Shown in pieces: positions 1 to 6,070 of a stretch of 14,385 bases of DNA. The translations under genes were made by a program, and so were the position numbers. Position 1 is the first letter of the stretch. Each line of letters begins with the position of its first letter. The DNA comes from Bacteroidota bacterium (GTDB taxonomy: Bacteria; Bacteroidota; Bacteroidia; Bacteroidales; Prolixibacteraceae). The notes beneath the pieces were generated by a model. That model saw nothing but the letters and a program-made list of their open reading frames with translations, did no database searches and was not told the origin of the DNA. The stretch spans positions 1 to 14,385 of the forward strand of contig JAMDDG010000438.1 in NCBI GenBank assembly GCA_023488865.1. Reading direction: 5' to 3'.

Positions 1-1156
1 TGTCGCCGATATCCGGTACTTTGTCCCGGTAGGGCTCCCATTGTGTGACCGAAAGTTGATCGGGGCCAATTTGGGGATTTAGCAATATTTTGCACCCGAT
101 CCAGTAAAGGCTTTCGAGTGTTCGGACGGAGGTAGTTCCAACCGCAATCACTTTCCCCGGATGGGCGATCATTTTGTCGATCATTGACTTGCTTACCGAA
201 AAATGTTCGGTATGCATCCGGTGCTCCCCTATCGTCTCGCTCTTAACAGGCTGGAAAGTCCCTGCGCCTACATGTAGCGTCAGCTCTTCGTAGGCGATAT
301 CCCGGTAGGCAAGCTCCTTTAATAACCTTTCGGTGAAGTGCAATCCGGCAGTTGGGGCCGCCACCGAACCTTTGATCCTGGAATAAACAGTTTGATAAAC
401 GGTCAGATCGATCTCCTCCGACTCGCGGTGCAGGTAAGGTGGGATTGGGATATTTCCGGCAGCTTCCAGAATCTCTGAGAAGGTAAATCGGGGATCGTCC
501 CAGCTAAAATTGATCTCCACTCCGCCTTCCAACTCACCTATCATTTCAGCGCTCAACGCCACGGTCTCCCTTCGGCTTCGCTCAGGGACCGATTCGCTAT
601 TGGACCAGACGTTTTGTACAGAGAGGTTGCGTTCAGAGACGTTGCACGCAACGTCTCTACCTTCCGTCCCTTTCATCTTTCCGTCTCTCCGTCCCTCCGT
701 CTCTCCGTCCCTCCATCCTTTCGTCTCTCCGTCTCCCCTTCGCCCCCTCTCCCCTTCGCCCCCTCTTTCCTCACTCCCCATCCCAACCAGCATCTCCAAA
801 CGCTCCCCTTTCCACCTTTTCAGGTTGCCCACCATACATTTCCAGCGGCAGGAGGTCGTTTGGGCAAAGGATAGGACATAGTCGTGCGGGGAAGTTGGCT
901 CCAGACAGAATATCTCAATTTTGGCGCCTGTTGATTTGGTGAATTTGAGCCGTGCATGGATCACCCGGGTATTGTTGAACACCAGCATCGAACCTTCAGG
1001 CAGCAATCCGGGTAGATCAGAAAACCGATGATCAGCTATTTCATTTTTCTTCCACACTAATAATTTCGACTGGTCGCGCTCGGGCAAAGGATATTTGGCT
1101 ACCGAAGAATCCGGAAGATCGTAATTGAATTCAAGAATTGAAAGGGAATTTCTCAT
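1..1156 (-). CDS. queA: S-adenosylmethionine:tRNA ribosyltransferase-isomerase (QueA), partial, with repeat-derived insert
   Basis: QueA transfers and isomerises the ribosyl part of SAM onto 7-aminomethyl-7-deazaguanine at the tRNA wobble position, making epoxyqueuosine. My own translation from ATG 1154-1156 is open for 385 codons and runs off the window at base 1, so the C-terminus is missing. Family blocks are clear: KYPLPERDQSKLLV (21-34), LVFNNTRVIHARL (58-70), IPIPPYLHR (236-244), VYSRIKGSVAAPTAGLHFTE (257-276), LTLHVGAGTFQPV (292-304), VIAVGTTSVRTLES (336-349). Residues about 123-196 are not QueA-like: they are Gly/Arg/Glu/Asp-rich, repeat with an 8-residue period, and derive from an inserted DNA repeat at 568-768. 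Flanking sequence (WKCMVGNLKRWK before, TVALSAEM...INFSWDD after) matches the family and stays in frame, so the gene is open, not broken. It resembles the longer Bacteroidota QueA paralogue more than the roughly 350-aa form (from memory). Whether the protein is active is unknown. Confidence 0.9.
   Translation of the reverse strand, partial: MRNSLSILEFNYDLPDSSVAKYPLPERDQSKLLVWKKNEIADHRFSDLPGLLPEGSMLVFNNTRVIHARLKFTKSTGAKIEIFCLEPTSPHDYVLSFAQTTSCRWKCMVGNLKRWKGERLEMLVGMGSEERGGEGERGRRGDGETKGWRDGETEGRRDGKMKGTEGRDVACNVSERNLSVQNVWSNSESVPERSRRETVALSAEMIGELEGGVEINFSWDDPRFTFSEILEAAGNIPIPPYLHRESEEIDLTVYQTVYSRIKGSVAAPTAGLHFTERLLKELAYRDIAYEELTLHVGAGTFQPVKSETIGEHRMHTEHFSVSKSMIDKMIAHPGKVIAVGTTSVRTLESLYWIGCKILLNPQIGPDQLSVTQWEPYRDKVPDIGD
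568..768 (+). repeat. Composite intergenic-type repeat inserted in queA (copy A)
   Basis: Read on the plus strand, this has a head CCCTTCGGCTTCGCTCAGGG (568-587), then GGACCAGACGTT (602-613), then a perfect palindrome AGAGACGTTGC-AC-GCAACGTCTCT (about 636-659), then CTACCTTCCGTCCC, and finally a tail of 8-bp units such as CCGTCTCT and CCGTCCCT (eleven registers, 681-768). The same module order occurs at 5953-6070, outside any gene. The length by these boundaries, 201 bp, is a multiple of three, and the queA frame has no stop across it. The boundaries are estimated by eye. Confidence 0.75.
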
Positions 1157-1168
1157 TTATCTTTTACC

Positions 1169-1190
1169 CCGGCACACATGGGTGTGCCGG
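1169..1190 (-). promoter_or_regulatory. Hairpin in the queA leader
   Basis: A perfect 9-bp stem (CCGGCACAC / GTGTGCCGG) with a 4-nt loop lies between the putative queA promoter -7 element (1193-1200) and the queA start codon at 1156. No U-run follows it, so it is unlikely to be an intrinsic terminator. It would sit at the very 5' end of a queA transcript and could protect the RNA or affect translation. The function is inferred from position only. Confidence 0.5.
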
Positions 1191-1192
1191 CG

Positions 1193-1200
1193 CAAAGATA
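1193..1200 (-). promoter_or_regulatory. Putative queA promoter (-7 element TATCTTTG)
   Basis: The minus strand reads TATCTTTG, an exact match to the Bacteroidota -7 consensus TAnnTTTG, 37 bp before the queA ATG. No good TTTG -33 box is seen at the right distance, where the 3' end of rnpB lies. The element directly follows, and shares its first base with, the T-run that ends rnpB. Confidence 0.5.
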
Positions 1201-1207
1201 AAAAAAA

Positions 1208-1578
1208 CGCAGACCTGTAAGCCGGGTTCTGTTTTGCATTCTGTCATTGATCTGGGACGGATGTCGCCATCCGCCTCGTGCAGCCTACCCCCTGTAAGGA
1301 TGGTCCCGTGGAACCGTTCAGGAGCGGGCAGCCCCCTTCCTTTCGGACTTACAGTATATTTGGCCTTACAACCCATGAGGTGTACGGCTGCCTGTGTTGC
1401 CACAAGCCCCGGTGGGCTCTTACCCCGCCTTTTCACCCTTGTTCCGACCTAAGGCCGGGACGGTCATTCTCTGTTACACGACTGCAAGCTTTCGCCCGCC
1501 TTCCCGTTAGGAAACATGGCGCCCTGTGTTGCCCGGACTTTCCTCCCCTTTTTCAAGAAGCGACAGAACGGTCTGCGC
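1208..1578 (-). ncRNA. rnpB: RNase P RNA, bacterial class A
   Basis: This is the catalytic RNA that removes 5' leaders from pre-tRNAs. On the minus strand it carries the conserved 5' core GAGGAAAGTCCGGGC (about 1533-1547), GTAACAGAGA, the CAAGGGTGAAAAGG and GGTAAGAGCCCACC blocks, AAGGCCAAATA, GGGTAGGCTGC, and the conserved 3' core ACAGAACCCGGCTTA. The ends were set from helix P1: GCGCAGACC at the 5' end (1570-1578) pairs with GGTCTGCG at the 3' end (1208-1215). A run of eight T follows the P1 3' strand (to 1200) and probably acts as its terminator. The length of about 371 nt is normal. The plus-strand open frames over this region are shadows. Confidence 0.95.
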
Positions 1579-1582
1579 GGGG

Positions 1583-1590
1583 CAAAGATA
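1583..1590 (-). promoter_or_regulatory. rnpB promoter (-7 element TATCTTTG)
   Basis: TATCTTTG on the minus strand matches the Bacteroidota TAnnTTTG consensus and ends 4 nt before the 5' end deduced from helix P1. A candidate -33 TTG lies 22 bp further upstream (1613-1615), right next to the left arm of the inverted repeat around the four-helix-bundle gene. Confidence 0.65.
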
Positions 1591-1616
1591 GGAGTTTTGT
1601 GAGACAATTATTCAAG

Positions 1617-1656
1617 GAAGGGGAGACAGGGAGAGGGGGAGAGAGGGCGAGTGGTT
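1617..1656 (+). repeat. Left (polypurine) arm of the inverted repeat flanking the four-helix-bundle gene
   Basis: This G/A-rich tract is inverted relative to the tract after the gene. Bases 1635-1656 match the reverse complement of 2092-2113 at 20 of 22 positions, sharing the inner end CGAGTGGTT. It sits just upstream of the rnpB promoter on the other strand. Confidence 0.6.
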
Positions 1657-1658
1657 TT

Positions 1659-1690
1659 TTTGGATTATTCGTGAAAATAATGTATATTTA
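1659..1690 (+). promoter_or_regulatory. Putative promoter of the four-helix-bundle gene
   Basis: TTTG (1659-1662), 20-bp spacer, TATATTTA (1683-1690). This fits the Bacteroidota TTTG-N19-21-TAnnTTTG pattern with one mismatch (final A instead of G) and predicts a leader of about 25 nt before ATG 1722. The -33 box lies at the inner edge of the left repeat arm, so the module appears to carry its own promoter. Confidence 0.45.
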
Positions 1691-1721
1691 TTAGTAGGCA
1701 TTTACTACAAACAATCTTATT

Positions 1722-2093
1722 ATGAGACTAAAATCACATAAAGATTTAATTGTCTTTAAAAGTGCAATTAAATTGGCCATACGAATACATCAATTGTCAA
1801 AGAATTTTCCAAATGAAGAAAAGTACTCATTAACAGACCAGATAAGAAGAAGTTCCAGATCTGTTGCTGCCAATATTGCTGAGGCTTTTAGAAAGAGGAG
1901 ATATCCAAAATCATTTATTTCTAAATTATCTGACAGTGAAGGTGAAGCAGCAGAAACACAAGTATGGCTATATTTTATTGAGACTTTTGAATATTTGGAT
2001 TCATCTGTAACCGAGGACATTGATGCTCAGTATGAACATCTTCTCGCACAATTGGTAACAATGATTCAGAGTCCCGAGAAATGGTCCATGTAA
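1722..2093 (+). CDS. Four-helix-bundle protein (23S rRNA intervening-sequence protein family)
   Basis: A 123-residue protein with the family signature FPNEEKYSLTDQIRRSSRSV (29-48) followed by AANIAEAFRKRR (49-60) and a second conserved block, SDSEGEAAETQVWLYFIETF (70-89). It matches the small four-helix-bundle family (PF05635/TIGR02436) first seen in open frames inside 23S rRNA intervening sequences; the fold is also shared with the Avd accessory protein of diversity-generating retroelements. No catalytic motif, signal peptide or membrane segment is visible, and the cellular role of stand-alone members is not settled. Here it is not in an rRNA gene but between rnpB and nifJ, both on the other strand, and it lies between inverted polypurine/polypyrimidine arms. 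Its TAA stop forms part of the right arm. No reverse transcriptase or template repeat is nearby, so a DGR is not supported. Codon use is more AT-rich than in its neighbours, suggesting acquisition. Confidence 0.85.
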   Translation: MRLKSHKDLIVFKSAIKLAIRIHQLSKNFPNEEKYSLTDQIRRSSRSVAANIAEAFRKRRYPKSFISKLSDSEGEAAETQVWLYFIETFEYLDSSVTEDIDAQYEHLLAQLVTMIQSPEKWSM

Positions 2094-2145
2094 CCACTCG
2101 CCCCCTCTCCCCTTCGCCCACTCACCCCCTCCTTCTCCCCTTCTC
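2092..2145 (+). repeat. Right (polypyrimidine) arm of the inverted repeat flanking the four-helix-bundle gene
   Basis: A C/T-rich tract with roughly 8-bp periodicity (CCCCCTCT, CCCCTTCG, CCCACTCA, CCCCCTCC) starts inside the TAA stop of the four-helix-bundle gene. Bases 2092-2113 are the inverted partner of 1635-1656. Bases 2099-2119 are identical over 21 bp to 741-761 inside queA, so the two tracts belong to one repeat family. Confidence 0.65.
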
Positions 2146-2147
2146 AT

Positions 2148-2179
2148 AAAAAAAGGCGCTGATCTCCCAGCGCCTTTTT
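2148..2179. terminator. Bidirectional intrinsic terminator
   Basis: A GC stem GGCGCTG (2155-2161) / CAGCGCC (2168-2174) with a 6-nt loop is flanked by seven A on the left and five T on the right, so it works on both strands. On the minus strand it lies 22 bp after the nifJ stop; on the plus strand it follows the four-helix-bundle gene. Confidence 0.9.
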
Positions 2180-2200
2180 CGTTATAAAATAGAACAGAAG

Positions 2201-5200
2201 TTATTCTACAACAACATTCCAGTTTGATGCATTCATCCGTTGGTAAGAGCGGTACCTCCATTTGGCATTCTCTTCAGAAGCTTTGAAAAGTTCGTCGGCC
2301 TCTTTCGGGAAAGATTTCTTCAGGGCGGTATAGCGTACTTCTCCGTTCAGATAATCCTGGAACTTACTCCAGTCAGGCTCTTTTGAATCGAGCTGGAATG
2401 GATTTTTCCCTTCGTCTTCCAATTGCGGATTGTAGCGGTACAGATGCCAGTAGCCACATTCAACGGCTCTTTTCTCCTCTTCCTGGGTAAGTCCCATGGA
2501 GCGCAAACCGTGGGCAATACAAGGTGCATAAGCAATAATCAGGGATGGGCCCGGATATGCTTCCGCCTCGCGGATGGTTTTCAGGTACTGGGCCTGATTG
2601 GCGCCCATGGCAACCTGAGCAACATAAACATAGCCATAGCTCATCGCGATCACGCCCAGGTCTTTCTTGCGGACGCGTTTACCGGCTGCGGCAAATTTAG
2701 CTACAGCGCCAATTGGGGTAGATTTGGATGCTTGTCCGCCGGTATTTGAATACACTTCGGTATCCAATACCAGGATATTGACATTCTGTCCGGCTGCCAG
2801 CACGTGGTCCAAACCACCGTAACCAATATCGTAAGCCCAACCGTCGCCCCCGAAGATCCAGACTGATTTCTTGATCATATACTGCTTCAGGGAAACAAGC
2901 TCCATGGCATATTTTTCGTTTTTACCGGTGATCGCTGCCAAGACTTTCGCGGTAGCCGCTTCAGAACCGGCAGTATCTTCCCTGTTTTCGAGCCATTCGT
3001 TGAAGGCTTCTGTTTCGGCAGCGCTCACGCCTGCTTCCATTGCAGATTTCATGATGTCGGCAATACGGTCGCGGCTAAAGGTAATTCCTTGCGCCATTCC
3101 AAAGCCATACTCGGCATTGTCTTCGAAGAGTGAATTGGCCCAGGCTGGTCCGTTTCCGCTCTCTTTGTTGAAGGTATAAGAGGTAGCCGGAGCGGACCCC
3201 CCGTAAATGGAAGAACATCCCGTTGCGTTGGCCACCATCATCCTTTCCCCAAAGAGTTGGGTGATCAGTTTGATATAAGGTGTTTCGCCGCATCCGGCAC
3301 AGGCGCCGGAGAACTCGAAGAGGGGTTGTGCGAACTGTGAATTTTTAATGTTCTTGTCTTTTTCGACCAGCTTATCTTTGTAAGTGACGTACTTATCAAT
3401 CGCGGTCCAGCGGGCTACCTGCTCTAATTGAGATTCTAACGGTTTCATCACCAGCGCTTTCTCTTTCGACGGACAAACATCGGCACAGTTGCCGCAACCG
3501 GTACAGTCGTAAGGAGAAACCTGAATGCGGAACTTCAATCCGTCGAACTGCTTGCCGTTGGCTTTAACGCCGGTGGTCCCTTCGGGCAGTTTGGCCATCT
3601 CTTCTTCACTGATCAGGAACGGACGTATAGCAGCGTGGGGGCAGACATACGAACATTGGTTGCACTGGATACAGTTGTCTTCGAACCACTCGGGTACGTC
3701 AACGGCAATACCCCGTTTTTCGAAAGCGGTTGTTCCGGCCGGTAAAGTTCCGTCTTCGATCCCTTTGAAAATGGAGACCGGAAGGTCATCTCCTTTTTGT
3801 GCATTGATCACATCGACAGCCTTGCGGATAAACTCCGGACGGTCCATATCTACTTCTTCAGCCTCAACGGCAAGTTGGGCCCACTCTTTAGGAACTTCCA
3901 CCTTAACAACGTTGTTTCCTCCGGCATCCACTGCAGCGAAATTCATGTTGACGATCTGCTCGCCTTTTCTGCCATAAGATTTCACAATCGCCTTTTTCAT
4001 CTGCTCTACGGCCAATTCGAAAGGAATGACGTTGGTAATTTTGAAGAAAGCGGCCTGCATGATGGTGTTGGTGCGGTTGCCCAATCCCAGGTCTACGGCT
4101 AATTTCGTGCCGTTGATGGTATAAAATTTGATCTCGTTCTCAGCCAGAAATTTTTTCATGGAGTTGGGAAGGCGTTTTTTTACCTCTTCCTCTTCCCAGA
4201 TAGTATTCAACAGGAACGATCCGCCTTTTTTCAATCCTTTCAATACATCATAGAGATGGATGTAAGCCTGGACATGGCAGGCCACGAAGTCGGGAGTCGT
4301 AATCAAATAGGTAGAGCGGATCGGACTGTCGCCGAAACGCAGGTGGGAAGCGGTAAAGCCCCCCGATTTCTTGGAGTCGTAGGCAAAATAGGCCTGACAA
4401 TATTTATCGGTAGCCGAACCAATAATCTTGATCGAGTTTTTGTTGGCGCCAACCGTACCGTCAGATCCCAATCCATAAAATTTGGCTTCGTAGATATCAT
4501 CGGCCGAGACTTTAATTTCAGGTAGCATTGGCAACGAAGTGAAGGTCACATCGTCCACAATACCGATGGTGAATTTGCCTTTCGGCTCTTTCATCTCCAT
4601 GTTTTTGTAAACCGCGATGATCTGGGAAGGAGTTACATCTTTGGATCCCAATCCATAACGGCCACCTACGATGACCGGGCAATTTTCTTTGCCGTAGAAA
4701 GCGTCGCGGACATCTAAGTAAAGCGGTTCGCCATTGGCCCCCGGCTCTTTGGTACGGTCGAGTACTGTGATCTTCTTCACGGTAGATGGCACTACATTAA
4801 AGAAATATTTGACCACAAACGGACGATAGAGGTGAACGCTCACCAAACCATATTTTTTGCCCTGTGCATTCAGGTAATCAATCGTTTCGCGGATCGTCTC
4901 GGTTACAGAACCCATGGCCACGACAACGTTTTCAGCATCTTTGGCCCCATAGTAAGTAAATGGGTGGTATTCCCTGCCGGTGATTTTGGTAATCTCCTGC
5001 ATGTACCCTTCTACCACATCCGGTACGGCGTCATAGAAGGGGTTGCAAGCCTCTTTGGCCTGGAAGAAGATATCAGGGTTCTGGGCTGTACCCCTGGTGA
5101 AGGGGTGCTCAGGGTTCAAAGCGCGGTCGCGGAATGCCTGAAGCGCATCCTGGTCAATGAGGGCGGCAAGCTTATCCTGATCTACCTGTTCGATCTTCTG

Positions 5201-5746
5201 GATCTCGTGCGATGTACGGAAACCATCGAAGAAATTAACGAAGGGCACCCGGGTTTTGAGGGTTGCCAGGTGGGCCACCCCGCTTAGGTCCATCGTTTCC
5301 TGGACCGATCCCGAAGCTAACATGGCGAAACCAGTCTGGCGACAGGCATAGACGTCGCTATGGTCGCCAAAGATGGAGAGGGCGTGTCCTGCCAGGGCAC
5401 GTGCACTTACGTGGAAAACGCAGGGCAAAAGTTCGCCTGCAATCTTGTACATGTTAGGGATCATCAGCAAAAGACCCTGAGATGCTGTATAAGTAGTAGT
5501 CAGCGCACCCGACTGCAGCGATCCGTGCACAGCGCCGGCTGCACCGCCTTCACTCTGCATCTCTGTGATGCGCATCTTCTGTCCGAATATATTTTTACGG
5601 CCATTGGCCGACCATTCATCCACGACCTCAGCCATCGTGGAAGATGGGGTAATAGGATAAATACAGGCCACTTCGCTAAACATGTAGCTAATGTAAGAAG
5701 CCGCGTAGTTACCATCGCAAGTGATAAACTTTTTCTCTTTTGTCAT
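2201..5746 (-). CDS. nifJ: Pyruvate:ferredoxin (flavodoxin) oxidoreductase, single-chain
   Basis: This enzyme oxidises pyruvate with CoA to acetyl-CoA and CO2, reducing ferredoxin or flavodoxin; it is cytoplasmic, oxygen-sensitive and central to anaerobic metabolism. The 1181-residue length is typical of the homodimeric fused form. Domains in order: N-terminal pyrimidine-binding domain with YPITPSS (30-36); CoA/transketolase-C-like domain; gamma domain with GSDGTVGANKNSIK; the EKR region; a two-cluster ferredoxin domain with CIQCNQCSYVCP (from 691) and CTGCGNCADVCP (from 748); then the cysteines of the proximal cluster starting at CAGCG (816) and the TPP-binding GDGWAYDIGYGG (about 966-977) with VYSNTGGQASKSTP. 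I chose ATG 5744-5746 (MTKEKKFITCDGNYA) because homologues begin there; an in-frame ATG at 5786-5788 would add 14 unconserved residues. No Shine-Dalgarno is seen, and no convincing TAnnTTTG promoter was found upstream. It appears monocistronic, ending at the terminator at 2148-2179. Confidence 0.97.
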   Translation of the reverse strand: MTKEKKFITCDGNYAASYISYMFSEVACIYPITPSSTMAEVVDEWSANGRKNIFGQKMRITEMQSEGGAAGAVHGSLQSGALTTTYTASQGLLLMIPNMYKIAGELLPCVFHVSARALAGHALSIFGDHSDVYACRQTGFAMLASGSVQETMDLSGVAHLATLKTRVPFVNFFDGFRTSHEIQKIEQVDQDKLAALIDQDALQAFRDRALNPEHPFTRGTAQNPDIFFQAKEACNPFYDAVPDVVEGYMQEITKITGREYHPFTYYGAKDAENVVVAMGSVTETIRETIDYLNAQGKKYGLVSVHLYRPFVVKYFFNVVPSTVKKITVLDRTKEPGANGEPLYLDVRDAFYGKENCPVIVGGRYGLGSKDVTPSQIIAVYKNMEMKEPKGKFTIGIVDDVTFTSLPMLPEIKVSADDIYEAKFYGLGSDGTVGANKNSIKIIGSATDKYCQAYFAYDSKKSGGFTASHLRFGDSPIRSTYLITTPDFVACHVQAYIHLYDVLKGLKKGGSFLLNTIWEEEEVKKRLPNSMKKFLAENEIKFYTINGTKLAVDLGLGNRTNTIMQAAFFKITNVIPFELAVEQMKKAIVKSYGRKGEQIVNMNFAAVDAGGNNVVKVEVPKEWAQLAVEAEEVDMDRPEFIRKAVDVINAQKGDDLPVSIFKGIEDGTLPAGTTAFEKRGIAVDVPEWFEDNCIQCNQCSYVCPHAAIRPFLISEEEMAKLPEGTTGVKANGKQFDGLKFRIQVSPYDCTGCGNCADVCPSKEKALVMKPLESQLEQVARWTAIDKYVTYKDKLVEKDKNIKNSQFAQPLFEFSGACAGCGETPYIKLITQLFGERMMVANATGCSSIYGGSAPATSYTFNKESGNGPAWANSLFEDNAEYGFGMAQGITFSRDRIADIMKSAMEAGVSAAETEAFNEWLENREDTAGSEAATAKVLAAITGKNEKYAMELVSLKQYMIKKSVWIFGGDGWAYDIGYGGLDHVLAAGQNVNILVLDTEVYSNTGGQASKSTPIGAVAKFAAAGKRVRKKDLGVIAMSYGYVYVAQVAMGANQAQYLKTIREAEAYPGPSLIIAYAPCIAHGLRSMGLTQEEEKRAVECGYWHLYRYNPQLEDEGKNPFQLDSKEPDWSKFQDYLNGEVRYTALKKSFPKEADELFKASEENAKWRYRSYQRMNASNWNVVVE

Positions 5747-5816
5747 TTTTTTTGCATTAATGATGAATCTATATTTTAAACATTTCAACTTTTATAAATC
5801 AAGTGCCTTTTCTTAA

Positions 5817-5952
5817 TTCATTGCCGTCTGCTTTAGCTGATGGTCGAGGTTTTATAAATCTTCAGGGCTTTAGCCGAAACCTCCAAAAATTTGGCTAAAG
5901 CCGGTTTTGTATTTATCATTCTGATCCGTCAGCTAAAGCAGACGGCAATGAA
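5817..5952. repeat. Inverted-repeat element (BIME/MITE-like), copy 1
   Basis: A 136-bp element has perfect 24-bp terminal inverted repeats, 5817-5840 (TTCATTGCCGTCTGCTTTAG...) and 5929-5952. Each terminus holds an imperfect hairpin, CCGTC-T-GCT / AGC-T-GACGG. An inner pair, GGCTTTAGCC (5866-5875) and GGCTAAAGCC (5893-5902), gives a second stem. Two facing REP-like hairpins resemble the palindromic repeats moved by REP-associated tyrosine transposases (RAYTs). There is no coding capacity and no obvious target-site duplication. It lies 70 bp upstream of the nifJ start. A second copy lies at 11518-11653. Confidence 0.8.
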
Positions 5953-6070
5953 CCCTTCGACTTCGCTCAAAGACCAGACGTTGCATGCAACTTCTCTACC
6001 TTCCGCTCCTTCCATCGTCCCCTTCGTCCCAGTCATCCCAGTCGTCCCAGTCATCCCCTTCGTCCCCTTC
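5953..6070. repeat. Composite intergenic repeat, copy B, with 9-bp tandem tail
   Basis: It starts immediately after the inverted-repeat element with CCCTTCGACTTCGCTC (5953-5968), continues with GACCAGACGTT (5972-5982), overlapping TTGCATGCAA (5981-5990), then TTCTCTACCTTCCG, and ends in a tail with a 9-bp period (CCCAGTCAT, CCCAGTCGT, CCCAGTCAT, CCCCTTCGT). The module order matches the insert in queA (568-768), but the tail period is 9 rather than 8 and the palindrome is shortened. The tail stops exactly at the base next to the ATPase stop codon (6071-6073). Confidence 0.7.

Noticed and set aside
664..768. Tandem octamers (and the similar tracts at 2096-2145 and 6012-6070) as a CRISPR array
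   Set aside because: Units are 8-9 bp and contiguous, with no spacers and no cas genes nearby.
568..790. queA as a pseudogene disrupted by a repeat
   Set aside because: I translated the minus strand codon by codon; the frame stays open from ATG 1156 to the window edge and family sequence resumes in frame after the insert.
510..881. Plus-strand open frame with Ser/Pro-rich repeats opposite queA
   Set aside because: It is the antisense reading of the queA gene and its repeat insert. The minus strand carries clear QueA motifs, and this frame has no homology I recognise.
1138..1694. Overlapping open frames on both strands over 1138-1694
   Set aside because: The region is the structural RNA rnpB, with all conserved cores; the frames are chance readings of it.
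1722..2093. Four-helix-bundle gene as the Avd component of a diversity-generating retroelement
   Set aside because: No reverse transcriptase, template repeat or variable repeat is present, and the neighbours are rnpB and nifJ. The sequence fits the wider four-helix-bundle family.
5747..5788. Longer nifJ start at 5786-5788 (14 extra residues)
   Set aside because: The extra residues (MKCLKYRFIINAKK) are not family-like, and homologues begin at the MTKEKKFITCDGNYA position.
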